64,000 bases of DNA from positions 444,381 to 508,380 of the forward strand of contig NZ_JALBFU010000001.1 in the NCBI RefSeq assembly GCF_022662575.1. The letters run 5' to 3'. The notes under the pieces were generated by a model. That model was given only the letters and a program-made list of their open reading frames with translations, was not told where the DNA came from and made no database searches. The stretch comes from Luteimonas aquatica. Its GTDB lineage: Bacteria; Pseudomonadota; Gammaproteobacteria; Xanthomonadales; Xanthomonadaceae. The position numbers and the translations under genes were made by a program. Every line of letters starts with the position of its first letter. Positions within the stretch are counted from its first letter, which is position 1. Below are positions 8,653 to 17,616 of this stretch, in pieces.

Positions 8653-9858
8653 TCAAAGCGCCTCGAAGATGCCCGCCGCGCCCATGCCGGTGCCGATGCA
8701 CATCGTGACCATGCCGTACTTCTGCTGGCGGCGGCGCAGGCCGTGCACGATGGTGGCCGTACGCACCGCGCCGGTGGCGCCGAGCGGATGGCCGAGGGCG
8801 ATGGCGCCGCCCAGCGGGTTGATCTTGGACGGGTCCAGGCCGACGTCGCGGATCACCGCCAGCGCCTGGGCGGCGAAGGCCTCGTTGAGTTCGATCCAGT
8901 CGAGCTGGTCCTGGGTCAGGCCGGCCTGCTTCAGCGCCTTGGGGATCGCCGCGATCGGGCCGATGCCCATCACTTCCGGGCGCACGCCGGCCACGGAGAA
9001 GGAGACGAACCGCGCCAGCGGGGTGAGGCCGTAGTCCTTGATCGCCTGCTCGGAGGCCAGCAGCACCGCCGCGGCGCCGTCGCTCATCTGCGAGGAGTTG
9101 CCGGCGGTGACCGTGCCGCCGAACTGGCCGTTGCGGAACACCGGGCGCAGCTTGGCGAGGCCTTCGGCCGAAGTGTCCGCGCGCGGGCCCTCGTCGTTCT
9201 CCACCAGCAGTTTCTTCAGGCGGATGGTATTGCCGCCGAGGTCGGGCTGGTGCGACAGCACCTCGTAGGGCGAGATCTCGCTCCTGAACTCGCCGGCCTT
9301 GATCGCTTCCAGCGCCTTCTGGTGCGAGGCGAGGGCGAAGGCGTCCTGGTCCTCGCGCGAGACCTTCCATTCCTCGGCCACTTTCTCCGCCGTGATGCCC
9401 ATGCCGTAGGCGATGGCGACGTGGTCGTCCTTGAATACGGACGGCGACAGCGCTACCTTGTTGCCCATCATCGGCACCATCGACATCGATTCGGTGCCGC
9501 CGGCCAGCACCAGGTCGGCGTTGCCCAGGCGGATCTGGTCGGCGGCCAGCGCCACGGCCTGCAGGCCGGAGGAGCAGAAGCGGTTGACGGTCTGCGCGGC
9601 GACGGTGTTCGGCAGGCCGGCCAGCAGCACGCCGATGCGCGCCACGTTCATGCCTTGCTCGCCCTCGGGCATCGCGCAGCCGATCACCGCATCGTCGATG
9701 CGGCTGACGTCGATGCCGGGCGCCTGCGCGACGACGGACTTCAGGACATGCGCGAGCATGTCGTCGGGACGGGTATTGCGGAAGACGCCCTTGGGGGCCT
9801 TGCCGACCGGGGTGCGGGTGGCGGCGACGATGTAGGCGTCCTGGATTTGCTTGGTCAT
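8653..9858 (-). CDS. fadA: Acetyl-CoA C-acyltransferase (3-ketoacyl-CoA thiolase)
   Basis: This thiolase catalyses the last step of fatty-acid beta-oxidation, cleaving 3-ketoacyl-CoA to acetyl-CoA and a shortened acyl-CoA. The 401-residue protein shows the nucleophile Cys95 in NRFCSSGLQ, His357 in GHPLG and the C-terminal acid/base Cys387 in MCIGTG, with the normal GAAGIFEAL end. It lies downstream of the FadN-type fadB, separated by 158 bases that contain an inverted-repeat element. The two proteins presumably form the trifunctional complex or pathway pair. The name fadA follows function rather than a proven orthology to E. coli FadA. Confidence 0.93.
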   Translation of the reverse strand: MTKQIQDAYIVAATRTPVGKAPKGVFRNTRPDDMLAHVLKSVVAQAPGIDVSRIDDAVIGCAMPEGEQGMNVARIGVLLAGLPNTVAAQTVNRFCSSGLQAVALAADQIRLGNADLVLAGGTESMSMVPMMGNKVALSPSVFKDDHVAIAYGMGITAEKVAEEWKVSREDQDAFALASHQKALEAIKAGEFRSEISPYEVLSHQPDLGGNTIRLKKLLVENDEGPRADTSAEGLAKLRPVFRNGQFGGTVTAGNSSQMSDGAAAVLLASEQAIKDYGLTPLARFVSFSVAGVRPEVMGIGPIAAIPKALKQAGLTQDQLDWIELNEAFAAQALAVIRDVGLDPSKINPLGGAIALGHPLGATGAVRTATIVHGLRRRQQKYGMVTMCIGTGMGAAGIFEAL

Positions 9859-9902
9859 TGCAGTTCTCGATCGAAAGATGGATCGGTGAGGGTGGGTGCT
9901 GC

Positions 9903-10007
9903 CCCGTCATTCCCGCGAAGGCGGGAACCCATTATTTCTTCTGGCGCTTCCCGGATTCTTCCGGGCCATACCGGGGAAACGGGCCCTGCTTTCGCAGGGA
10001 CGACGGG
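9903..10007. repeat. REPIN-like / dRS3-like inverted-repeat element
   Basis: The element begins CCCGTCATTCCCGCG and ends with GCAGGGACGACGGG, so its two ends are imperfect inverted copies. Each end is itself a small palindrome (ATTCCCGCGAAGGCGGGAA on the left; CCCTGCTTTCGCAGGG on the right). The left end resembles intergenic repeats with the ATTCCCGC-GCGGGAAT core that are common in Neisseria and many Proteobacteria. It lies between fadB and the thiolase gene and could modulate read-through or mRNA stability. Confidence 0.7.
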
Positions 10008-10016
10008 CGAGGGCAA

Positions 10017-12389
10017 TCAATTCCGCAACGGTTTGCCGGTCTGCAGCATGTGCAGCACGCGGTCCTGGGTCTTCTTCTGCTGCGCCAGCTCGACGAAGTG
10101 CTGGCGCTCCAGGCGGAGCAGCCATTCCTCGTCGACCAGCGCGCCGCGATCCACCTCGCCGCCGCACAGCACGGTGGCGATGCGGGTGGCGATCTCGTAG
10201 TCGTACTCGCTGATGAAGCGGCCTTCCAGCATGTTGACCAGCAGCATCTTGAAGGTGGCGATGCCGACATCGCCGGCCACCTGGATGCGCCGCGCCGGCA
10301 GCGGCGGGCGATAGCCGGATTCGGCCAGCGCGCGCGCCTCCTGCTTGGCGGCGTAGAGCAGTTCGTAGCCGTTGAAGACCACCTTGTCGGTCTGGCGCAG
10401 CAGGCCGAGTTCCTTGGCCTCGAAGGCCGAGGTCGACACCTTGGCCATCGCGACCGTTTCGAAGTAGCGCTTGAGCTCGGCGAACACGTCGCCGCCCGGG
10501 CCCGCGGCGGCCGAGGCGCGCACCGCGATCTCCTTCAGCCCGCCGCCGGCCGGCAGCAGGCCGACGCCGGCCTCGACCAGGCCGATGTAGCTCTCCAGCG
10601 AGGCCACGGTCTTGGCGCTGTGCATCTGGAACTCGCAGCCGCCGCCGAGCGCCAGGCCGCGCACCGCGGCCACCACCGGCACCAGCGAGTACTTGATGCG
10701 CTGGCTGGTGGCCTGGAAGTTGGCGACCATGCCCTCGAAGCCCTTCAGGTCGCCCTTCTGCAGGTAGCCGATCGCGCCGGTGAGATCGGCGCCGGCGGAG
10801 AAGGGCTCCTTGTGCTGCCACAGCACCAGCGCCTTGAAGTCGCGCTCGGCGCGGCCGACGGCTTCCTGCACGCCGTCGAGCACCGCGTCGGAGACGGTGT
10901 TCATCTTGGTCTTGAACGAGAGCACGGCCACGTCGTCGCCGTCGCTCCACAGGCGCACGCCGTCGTTCTCGAACACCGTCTCGCCCTGCGGGAAGCTCTC
11001 GCCCAGCAGCGGATCGGGGAAGCGCTGGCGCTGGTAGACGGGCAGGGTGGAGCGCGGCAGCTTGGCGTTCTTGCCCGGGCTGTAGCTGCCCTCGGCGGCG
11101 TGCACGCCGTCGCGGCCGTCGAACACCCAGTCCGGTAGCGGCGCCGAGCTCATCGCCTTGCCGGCGACGATGTCGTCGGCGATCCACTGCGCCACCTGCT
11201 TCCAGCCGGCGGCCTGCCAGGTCTCGAACGGGCCGAGCGACCAGCCGTAGCCCCAGCGGATGGCCAGGTCGACGTCGCGCGCGGTCTCGGCGATGTCGGC
11301 CAGGTGGTAGGCGCTGTAGTGGAACAGGTCGCGGAACACGGCCCACAGGAACTGCGCCTGCGGGTGCTGGCTGGCGCGCAGCTGGGCGAATTTCTCGGCC
11401 GGGTTCCTGTTCTTGAGGATCTCGACCACCTCCGGCGCGGCGACGCGGTCGGAGGGCCGGTAGTCCTGCTTCTCCAGGTCGAGGACCACGATGTCCTTGC
11501 CGACCTTGCGGAAGATGCCGGCCCCGGTCTTCTGGCCCAGCGCGCCCTTGGCGATCAGCGCCTCCAGCCACTTGGGCGCCTTGAAGTACTGGTGCCAGGG
11601 ATCGTCGGGCAGGGTGTCGGCCATGGTCTTGATGACGTGGGCCATGGTGTCCAGGCCGACCACGTCGGAGGTGCGGTAGGTGGCCGACTTCGGCCGCCCC
11701 AGCAGCGGGCCGGTGATCGCGTCCACCTCGTCGAAGCCCAGCTTGTGCTCGGCGGTGTGGTGGATGGTGGCCAGGATCGAGAACACGCCGATGCGGTTGC
11801 CGATGAAGTTCGGGGTGTCCTTGGCGTAGACCACGCCCTTGCCGAGGTTGGTGGTCAGGAAGGTCTCCAGGCCCTCCAGGATCGCCTTGTCGGTGGTGCG
11901 GGCCGGGATCAGCTCGGCCAGGTGCATGTAGCGCGGCGGATTGAAGAAATGCACGCCGCAGAAGCGGTGGCGCAGCTGCTCGGGCAGCACCTCGGCCAGC
12001 TTGTTGATGCCCAGGCCCGAGGTGTTGCTGGCCAGCACGGTGTGGTCGGCCACGAACGGGGCGATCTTCTTGTACAGGTCCTGCTTCCAGTCCATGCGCT
12101 CGGCGATGGCCTCGATGATCAGGTCGCAATCCTTGAGCTTGGCCAGGCTCAGCTCGTAGTTGCCGGGCACGATGGCCTCGGCCAGCGACTTGCTGCCGAG
12201 CGGGGCGGGGCTGAGCTTGCTCAAGTTTCCGATGGCCTTGAGCACGATCCCGTTGGGGTCGCCCTCCTTGGCCGGCAGGTCGAACAGGATCGTGTCGACC
12301 CCCGCGTTGACCAGGTGCGCGGCGATCTGCGCGCCCATCACGCCGGCACCGAGCACGGCCACCCGGCGGACAAGTAGATTCTGAGACAT
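10017..12389 (-). CDS. fadB: Bifunctional 3-hydroxyacyl-CoA dehydrogenase/enoyl-CoA hydratase, FadN (YusL) type
   Basis: This enzyme carries out the hydration and NAD-dependent oxidation steps of beta-oxidation. The 790-residue protein has the dehydrogenase part first, with the NAD motif GAGVMG at 14-19 and the HFFNPP segment, and the crotonase-type hydratase part in the C-terminal half (SAGADL, GLALGGGCE). This order is the reverse of E. coli FadB and matches the Bacillus FadN/YusL architecture. AAGGAG lies upstream of the ATG. It is preceded by a TetR/PsrA-type repressor and followed by a thiolase. No acyl-CoA dehydrogenase gene is nearby. Confidence 0.92.
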   Translation of the reverse strand: MSQNLLVRRVAVLGAGVMGAQIAAHLVNAGVDTILFDLPAKEGDPNGIVLKAIGNLSKLSPAPLGSKSLAEAIVPGNYELSLAKLKDCDLIIEAIAERMDWKQDLYKKIAPFVADHTVLASNTSGLGINKLAEVLPEQLRHRFCGVHFFNPPRYMHLAELIPARTTDKAILEGLETFLTTNLGKGVVYAKDTPNFIGNRIGVFSILATIHHTAEHKLGFDEVDAITGPLLGRPKSATYRTSDVVGLDTMAHVIKTMADTLPDDPWHQYFKAPKWLEALIAKGALGQKTGAGIFRKVGKDIVVLDLEKQDYRPSDRVAAPEVVEILKNRNPAEKFAQLRASQHPQAQFLWAVFRDLFHYSAYHLADIAETARDVDLAIRWGYGWSLGPFETWQAAGWKQVAQWIADDIVAGKAMSSAPLPDWVFDGRDGVHAAEGSYSPGKNAKLPRSTLPVYQRQRFPDPLLGESFPQGETVFENDGVRLWSDGDDVAVLSFKTKMNTVSDAVLDGVQEAVGRAERDFKALVLWQHKEPFSAGADLTGAIGYLQKGDLKGFEGMVANFQATSQRIKYSLVPVVAAVRGLALGGGCEFQMHSAKTVASLESYIGLVEAGVGLLPAGGGLKEIAVRASAAAGPGGDVFAELKRYFETVAMAKVSTSAFEAKELGLLRQTDKVVFNGYELLYAAKQEARALAESGYRPPLPARRIQVAGDVGIATFKMLLVNMLEGRFISEYDYEIATRIATVLCGGEVDRGALVDEEWLLRLERQHFVELAQQKKTQDRVLHMLQTGKPLRN

Positions 12390-12506
12390 TACCCGTAACT
12401 CCTTGACTAATAGGGGAGAGTTCGACTTGAAGCGTGACGGTGCCAGGGTCCGGCCGGGGTCTGCCCGGGGTTGTTCCCAGGCATCTTCACGCTCCGAGAT
12501 GAAGGT

Positions 12507-13130
12507 TCAAATCCGCAGCCCGGCCGCGGCGAAGACGATCAGCTCGCGCGCGGCGCGCTCGCTGTGCGCCGCCTCGCTGACCCCGGGCTGCCGCTTGATC
12601 AGGCCGAAGTCCGCCATCGCATAGATGAGGGCCCCGGCGAGGAAATCGAGACGCCAGTACAGCTGCTCCTTGCTCAGTTCCGGCACGCAGACCGCGATCG
12701 CCTTGGCGAACTCGCGCAGCACGTGGCCGTACTCCTCGGAGAGGAATTTGCGAAGTCCGTCATTCTTTTCGGCATAGGCGCGGGCGATCACGCGGATGAA
12801 AGCGCTGCCGCCGCGGTCGCGGGTGAGCGCCAGCGGCGGCTCGACGAAGGCGGCCAGCACCGGTTCCAGCTCGCCCGGCCGCTGTTCCTGGGCCTCGCGC
12901 AGCATGCGCAGGCGCAGGCCGCACATCTCGTCCATGCGCCGGCGGAACACCTCGTTGACCAGGTTTTCCTTGCTGCCGAAGTGGTAGTTGACCGCCGCGA
13001 TGTTGACGTCGGCGCGGCTGGTGACCTGGCGCAGGGACGTGCCCGCCAGTCCATGCTGGGCGAACAGCTCCTCGGCGGCGCCGAGGATGCGGTCCTTGGT
13101 GGAGAACTGCGCGACGGGGGGATTGGGCAT
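12507..13130 (-). CDS. psrA: TetR-family regulator, PsrA-like fatty-acid repressor
   Basis: This is a TetR/AcrR DNA-binding regulator of 207 residues. Its helix-turn-helix (about residues 12-58, with NIAAVNYHFGSKENL) and its C-terminal ligand domain, ending in a hydrophobic AAAGLRI segment, resemble Pseudomonas PsrA, which responds to long-chain fatty acids. A CAAAC-N4-GTTTG box lies just upstream of the start, matching the published PsrA consensus, so it is probably autoregulated. It precedes fadB and the thiolase on the same strand with a 117-base gap, and very likely controls them. The ATG at 13130 directly begins MPNPPVAQFS, leaving the helix-turn-helix near the N-terminus as usual. Confidence 0.85.
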   Translation of the reverse strand: MPNPPVAQFSTKDRILGAAEELFAQHGLAGTSLRQVTSRADVNIAAVNYHFGSKENLVNEVFRRRMDEMCGLRLRMLREAQEQRPGELEPVLAAFVEPPLALTRDRGGSAFIRVIARAYAEKNDGLRKFLSEEYGHVLREFAKAIAVCVPELSKEQLYWRLDFLAGALIYAMADFGLIKRQPGVSEAAHSERAARELIVFAAAGLRI

Positions 13131-13142
13131 GCCCGGAAATAA

Positions 13143-13160
13143 ATCAAACGTTTGTTTGAT
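13143..13160. promoter_or_regulatory. PsrA-box-like operator upstream of psrA
   Basis: The site reads ATCAAAC, four bases, GTTTGAT. It therefore contains CAAAC-N4-GTTTG, fitting the PsrA box (G/C)AAAC-N2-4-GTTT(G/C). It also contains a 10-bp perfect palindrome CAAACGTTTG at 13145-13154. It lies 13 bases before the psrA start codon, a position suited to autorepression of the psrA-fadB-thiolase operon. Confidence 0.72.
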
Positions 13161-13256
13161 CGTAGTTCCGGGCCGCCCGCCCGTCAAACCCCGAGTGTGC
13201 GAAATGGGTGCAGAAGACGTTACCAATCCGCTAGAATTACCGTAGCCAAATCGGCT

Positions 13257-13282
13257 AAACCCGCGTCCGCACGCGGGTTTTT
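13257..13282 (+). terminator. Terminator-like hairpin in the ndk leader
   Basis: A perfect 10-bp stem AAACCCGCGT / ACGCGGGTTT with a four-base loop ends in T5. It lies 83 bases before the ndk start and after the psrA promoter, with no plus-strand gene before it. It may end a short leader RNA, or act as an attenuator of ndk. Confidence 0.65.
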
Positions 13283-13364
13283 CCATGTTACTCTGGGCCC
13301 CTAGCAGGCAAGATCCCCCTGGATCTTGGGCAGCGAATGGCCCGCCTTTCCGGAGATCATCCCA

Positions 13365-13790
13365 ATGGCGCTGGAGCGCACCCTGTCGATCATCAAGCCC
13401 GATGCCGTAGCCAAAAACGTCGTCGGCGAGATCTATTCCCGTTTCGAAAAAGCCGGCCTGAAGATCGCGGCGGCGAAGATGAAGCATCTCTCGCGCAAGG
13501 AAGCCGAAGGCTTCTACGCCGTGCATCGCGAGCGTCCGTTCTTCAATGCGCTGGTCGAGTTCATGATCAGCGGCCCGGTGGTGATCCAGGTGCTCGAAGG
13601 CGACAACGCGATCGCCAAGAACCGCGAGCTGATGGGCGCGACCAATCCGAAGGACGCCGCGGCCGGCACCATCCGCGCCGACTTCGCCGACTCGATCGAC
13701 GCGAACGCCGTGCACGGCTCCGACGCGCCGGAAACGGCGGCGGTGGAGATCGCGTACTTCTTCCCGAGCACGGACGTCTACGCGCGCTGA
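13365..13790 (+). CDS. ndk: Nucleoside diphosphate kinase
   Basis: Ndk balances nucleoside triphosphate pools by phosphate transfer through a phosphohistidine. The 141-residue protein has the usual length, the [10 protein letters not shown] opening and the catalytic His117 in NAVHGSD. The start at 13365 is preferred over upstream in-frame codons because GGAG lies about ten bases before it and the protein then begins MALERTLS, as in its relatives. It heads the conserved cluster ndk-rlmN-pilW-rodZ. Confidence 0.97.
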   Translation: MALERTLSIIKPDAVAKNVVGEIYSRFEKAGLKIAAAKMKHLSRKEAEGFYAVHRERPFFNALVEFMISGPVVIQVLEGDNAIAKNRELMGATNPKDAAAGTIRADFADSIDANAVHGSDAPETAAVEIAYFFPSTDVYAR

Positions 13791-13800
13791 GTTTTCCGAA

Positions 13801-15015
13801 GTGAACGACACGATCGCCAGCAATCAGGCACAAGGCAGGCCGGCACCCGGCAGGCAAAACCTGCTCGACCTCGATCGTGAGGGCCTGGAGAGCTTCTTCG
13901 CCGACACGCTCGGCGAGAAGCGCTACCGCGCCCACCAGGTGATGAAGTGGATCCATCACCGCCACGTCACCGACTTCGCCGAGATGACCGATCTCGGCAA
14001 GGTCCTGCGCGGCAAGCTGGAGGAGCACGCGCAGGTGCGCGTGCCGCAGATCCAGTTCGAGAAACCCTCCGCCGACGGCACCCACAAGTGGCTGCTCGGC
14101 ATGGACAACAGCAACGCCATCGAGGCGGTGTTCATCCCCGACAAGGGGCGCGGCACGCTGTGCGTGTCCTCGCAGGTGGGCTGCGCGCTCAACTGCCAGT
14201 TCTGTTCGACCGCCACGCAGGGCTTCAACCGCAACCTGTCCACCGCCGAGATCATCGGCCAGGTGTGGGTGGCGGCGCGGCACCTGGGCAACGTCCCGCA
14301 CAAGCAGCGCAAGCTCACCAACGTGGTGATGATGGGCATGGGCGAGCCGCTGATGAACTTCGACAACGTCGTGCGCGCGATGAGCGTGATGCGCGACGAC
14401 CTCGGCTATGGCCTGGCCAACAAGCGCGTCACGCTGTCCACCGCCGGCATGGTGCCGATGATCGACAGGCTGGGCGAGGTCAGCGACGTCTCGCTGGCGG
14501 TGTCGCTGCACGCGCCCAACGACGAGCTGCGCAGCGAGCTGGTGCCGCTCAACAGGAAGTATCCGATCGAGGAGCTGATGGCCGCCTGCGAGCGCTACGC
14601 GCGCCGCAAGAAGGGCGAGTCGATCACCTTCGAGTACACGCTGATGAAGGGCGTGAACGACCAGCCGCTGCATGCGCGGCAGCTGGCGCGGCTGATGCGC
14701 CAGTTCGACAACGCGCTGCAGATGAAGGACGCGGCCAAGGTCAACCTGATCCCGTTCAACCCGTTCCCGGGCACGCGCTTCGAGCGCTCCTCCGAGGCCG
14801 ACATCCGCGCCTTCCAGAAGTCGCTGCTCGACGCGCACGTGCTGACCATGGTGCGGCGCACGCGCGGCGACGACATCGACGCGGCCTGCGGCCAGCTCAA
14901 GGGGCAGGTGGCCGACCGCACGCGCCGCCAGGCCGAGCACCGCAAGCGCCTGGGCCTGGCGTCCGGGGACGGCGGCGGCCCGCAGGGCAGCGGAGGCGTC
15001 GATGCGGCTGCGTGA
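13801..15015 (+). CDS. rlmN: 23S rRNA A2503/tRNA A37 C2-methyltransferase
   Basis: RlmN is a radical-SAM enzyme that methylates A2503 of 23S rRNA and A37 of some tRNAs. The 404-residue protein has the iron-sulfur motif CALNCQFC (Cys128, Cys132, Cys135), the preceding Cys121 that carries the methyl intermediate chemistry, and the partner Cys363 near the end (AACGQL). The start is a GTG ten bases after the ndk stop. The C-terminus carries a Gly/Ala-rich tail of about 20 residues beyond the core. Its 3' end overlaps the pilW start by 14 bases. Confidence 0.96.
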   Translation: MNDTIASNQAQGRPAPGRQNLLDLDREGLESFFADTLGEKRYRAHQVMKWIHHRHVTDFAEMTDLGKVLRGKLEEHAQVRVPQIQFEKPSADGTHKWLLGMDNSNAIEAVFIPDKGRGTLCVSSQVGCALNCQFCSTATQGFNRNLSTAEIIGQVWVAARHLGNVPHKQRKLTNVVMMGMGEPLMNFDNVVRAMSVMRDDLGYGLANKRVTLSTAGMVPMIDRLGEVSDVSLAVSLHAPNDELRSELVPLNRKYPIEELMAACERYARRKKGESITFEYTLMKGVNDQPLHARQLARLMRQFDNALQMKDAAKVNLIPFNPFPGTRFERSSEADIRAFQKSLLDAHVLTMVRRTRGDDIDAACGQLKGQVADRTRRQAEHRKRLGLASGDGGGPQGSGGVDAAA

Positions 15016-15823
15016 GGCCATCGCCATCGCCGTGCTGCTGTCGCTGGCCGCGACGGCCTGCTCGCGGCTGACCTTCGTCCGGCCCAACCCGAAGATCGGC
15101 AAGACCGAGTCGAACGGGCCCAGCTACGACTTCAAGGACTCGCCCGAGATCAAGCGCGAGACCACGCTGCGCGACCGCATCGGCCTGGCCCAGGCGCGCC
15201 TGGGCAGCGGCGAGTACGACGAGGCCGAGCGCCTGGCGCAGGAGGCGCTGCGCCTGGACCCCAAGTCGGCCGACGTCTACACCCTGCTGGCGGTGATCTC
15301 CGACCAGCGCGGCAACGGCGCGCAGGCCGGCGGCTACTACGCCAAGGCCGCCGAACTGGCGCCGGACCAGGGCGTGGCGCTCAACAACTACGGTGCCTGG
15401 CTGTGCGCCAACGGCCGGGCGGCCGAGGCGATGGCCTGGTTCGACCGTGCCGTGGTCGACCCGGCCTATCGCGACCGCGCCTCGGCCATGGCCAATGCCG
15501 GGGCCTGCTCGCTGCGCGCCGGCCAGGCCGGTCGGGCCGAACAGATCCTGCGCGCCGCCCTCGAGCTGGCGCCGGAGAACGCCGTCGCGCTGGAGGCGAT
15601 GGCCGATGTCCAGTACCGCAATGCCCGCTACATGGAAGCGCGGGCGTTCTCGGAGCGGCGCCTTGCCGCGGCGCCGGCCTCGGACGATGCCCTTCGACTG
15701 GCGTCACTGATTGAAAACAAGCTTGGCGACAAGGCCGCCGCCGATCGTTATGCTCAACGTCTAAGAACGGAATTCCCGCAGGCGGGGTCCGTTCCACAAT
15801 TAGGGGAACCCAGCCAACCATGA
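15002..15823 (+). CDS. pilW: Type IV pilus biogenesis lipoprotein PilW/PilF
   Basis: PilW (PilF) is an outer-membrane TPR lipoprotein that assists assembly of the PilQ secretin. The 273-residue protein has a lipoprotein signal peptide with the lipobox AATAC ending at Cys20, followed by about six TPR motifs between residues 55 and 260. A GGAGG ribosome site lies inside the end of rlmN. The gene sits between rlmN and rodZ, its usual place in Xanthomonas and Pseudomonas, and its stop codon overlaps the rodZ start (ATGA). Confidence 0.92.
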   Translation: MRLREAIAIAVLLSLAATACSRLTFVRPNPKIGKTESNGPSYDFKDSPEIKRETTLRDRIGLAQARLGSGEYDEAERLAQEALRLDPKSADVYTLLAVISDQRGNGAQAGGYYAKAAELAPDQGVALNNYGAWLCANGRAAEAMAWFDRAVVDPAYRDRASAMANAGACSLRAGQAGRAEQILRAALELAPENAVALEAMADVQYRNARYMEARAFSERRLAAAPASDDALRLASLIENKLGDKAAADRYAQRLRTEFPQAGSVPQLGEPSQP

Positions 15824-16689
15824 TCCCGCCCAATCATTCCATGGCGGACGGCTCCGGCGTGGAGCAGGCACGCGCATTGCAGGAGCAGCGCGGCTGCGGG
15901 CAGCGTTTGCGCGATGCGCGCGAGGCCGCCGGCCTGAGCGTGGCCGACGTCGCCGCGCGCCTGAAAATGCCCGTGCGCATCGTCGAAGCGCTCGAATCCG
16001 AGGACTGGGCCCGCATCGGCGCCCCGGTGTTCGTGCGCGGACAGCTGCGCAGCTATTCCCGGCTGCTGGGGCTGCCGGTGGAGCCGGTGCAGAACGCCTC
16101 CGGCGTCGCGCCGATCGAGCCGACCCGGCTGGTGGCGCACTGGCGCACGCCGTGGCTGCAGCGCATCGCCGACCAGGTCGGCGGCCGGCTGGTCTACATC
16201 GTCATCACCGCGCTGATCATCCTGCCGGTGTGGGTCGCCACGCGCTCGCACCTGGACAGCGGCGACGAACTGGCCGCGCCGCTCGACGTGCCCGCCGACA
16301 AGCTGGCCGCCGCCCACCAGGCCGACGCCTCGGCGCAACCGGCCGTGCGCGAGCCCTCGACCGTGGTCGCCTCGATGGTGCCGCCGCGCCAGAGCACGCC
16401 GGCCGCCGCGCCGGCGTCCGCGGCGCCCGAGCTGAGCCTGCGCTTCAGCGACGACAGCTGGGTGCAGATCCGCGCCAAGGACGGAAGCACGCTCGAGGAA
16501 GCGCTGCTCAAATCCGGCGAGAGCCGCAGCTATCCGGCCGCCGACGTCGGCCGCGTGGTGCTCGGCAACGCCAAGGCGGTGGAGGTGCAGCGCAACGGCC
16601 AGGCCCAGGACCTGACGCCCTTCATGCGCGCGAGCGTGGCGCGCTTTACGGTATCCTCCGACGGCGCGCTCGCGCCGGTCTCCGACTGA
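15820..16689 (+). CDS. rodZ: RodZ-like cell-shape protein (HTH-TM-DUF4115)
   Basis: RodZ links the MreB cytoskeleton to the elongation machinery. The 289-residue protein has a cytoplasmic Xre-type helix-turn-helix (about 25-90), one transmembrane helix (about 124-141), an Ala/Pro-rich periplasmic linker and a C-terminal DUF4115 domain (about 205-275, with DDSWVQIRAKDG). It is translationally coupled to pilW by an ATGA overlap. In many relatives ispG follows directly. Here a 217-base non-coding gap and yfgM follow instead. Confidence 0.88.
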   Translation: MIPPNHSMADGSGVEQARALQEQRGCGQRLRDAREAAGLSVADVAARLKMPVRIVEALESEDWARIGAPVFVRGQLRSYSRLLGLPVEPVQNASGVAPIEPTRLVAHWRTPWLQRIADQVGGRLVYIVITALIILPVWVATRSHLDSGDELAAPLDVPADKLAAAHQADASAQPAVREPSTVVASMVPPRQSTPAAAPASAAPELSLRFSDDSWVQIRAKDGSTLEEALLKSGESRSYPAADVGRVVLGNAKAVEVQRNGQAQDLTPFMRASVARFTVSSDGALAPVSD

Positions 16690-16906
16690 GACGCCGTGCC
16701 CGGCGCGGTCCGCGCCGGGCTCCGTACGGACCGCTCGGCTCCGATGCGGGATAATGGCGCATGAACCCGCATCGGCCGCGCCGCCTGGGCGCGCGGCCGG
16801 TCTGGTACTGTCGGCCCGCTTTCCGGGCCCTCGATCCGTGCCGTGCCCGACCCGGCGGGCACGGCGGCATCCACCACCTACGCAGCTTTGCGATGGCTGA
16901 TTTTCG

Positions 16907-17542
16907 ATGGCAATAGACGATCTTCTCGACGAACACGAACAAAGCGAGCGCGTGCTGTCCTGGCTGCGCCGCAATGGCCTGGGCCTGATCGGCGGCGTGG
17001 TCCTGGGCCTGGGCCTGATCGGCGGCTGGCAGTGGTGGAAGGCGCGCGCCGTCGGCGAAAGCCAGCGCGCCGGCGAGCAGTACCAGGCCGCGCTGAAGGC
17101 CGTGCAGTCCAAGGACCTCAAGCAGGCCCAGGCGCAGCTGGCCGCGCTGAAGGACACGCCCTACGGCGTGCTCTACGCGCTCGATCTGGCCAAGGCCCAG
17201 CTCAACGCCAACCAGCGCGATGCCGCCATCGCCACCCTGCGCGCCGCCTCCACCGAGGATCCCGGCCTGCAGAACGTGCGCAATCAGCGCCTGGCGCGCC
17301 TGCTCATTGACGCCGGCAAGGCGCAGGAGGCGCTGCAGGCGCTGGGCGGAGCCGACGACGTGGTGAGCCTGGAAGTGCGCGGCGACGCCCAGGTCGCCCT
17401 CGGCAAGCGCGACGACGCGCGCAAGTCCTACGGCGACGCCCTGACCAAGCTCGACGTCGCGGCGCCGCAGCGCGGCCTGCTGGAGCTCAAGCTCACCGAC
17501 GTCGGCGGCAAGCCCGCCGCGAAACCCGAAGCCCGCACCTGA
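16907..17542 (+). CDS. yfgM: YfgM-family ancillary SecYEG translocon subunit
   Basis: YfgM is an inner-membrane protein with a periplasmic TPR domain that binds PpiD and SecYEG and helps secreted proteins pass to chaperones. The 211-residue protein has the typical short cytoplasmic start MAIDDLLDEHEQSERV, one transmembrane helix with GLGLIGG repeats (about 24-43), a WWK boundary and TPR-like helices to the end. It lies directly upstream of bamB, as in E. coli. No strong ribosome site is visible before the ATG. Confidence 0.92.
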   Translation: MAIDDLLDEHEQSERVLSWLRRNGLGLIGGVVLGLGLIGGWQWWKARAVGESQRAGEQYQAALKAVQSKDLKQAQAQLAALKDTPYGVLYALDLAKAQLNANQRDAAIATLRAASTEDPGLQNVRNQRLARLLIDAGKAQEALQALGGADDVVSLEVRGDAQVALGKRDDARKSYGDALTKLDVAAPQRGLLELKLTDVGGKPAAKPEART

Positions 17543-17616
17543 GGGGCCCGCACTTGAAAGACACCTCCGTGAAAGGCGCATCTGCAACAGGTACATCAGC
17601 AAAAGGCACGCACCCG

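Noticed and set aside
13209..13237. Strong promoter for a small RNA before ndk
   Set aside because: TAGAAT fits a -10 element, but the matching -35 (TGCAGA) is poor, so it is not listed as a feature.
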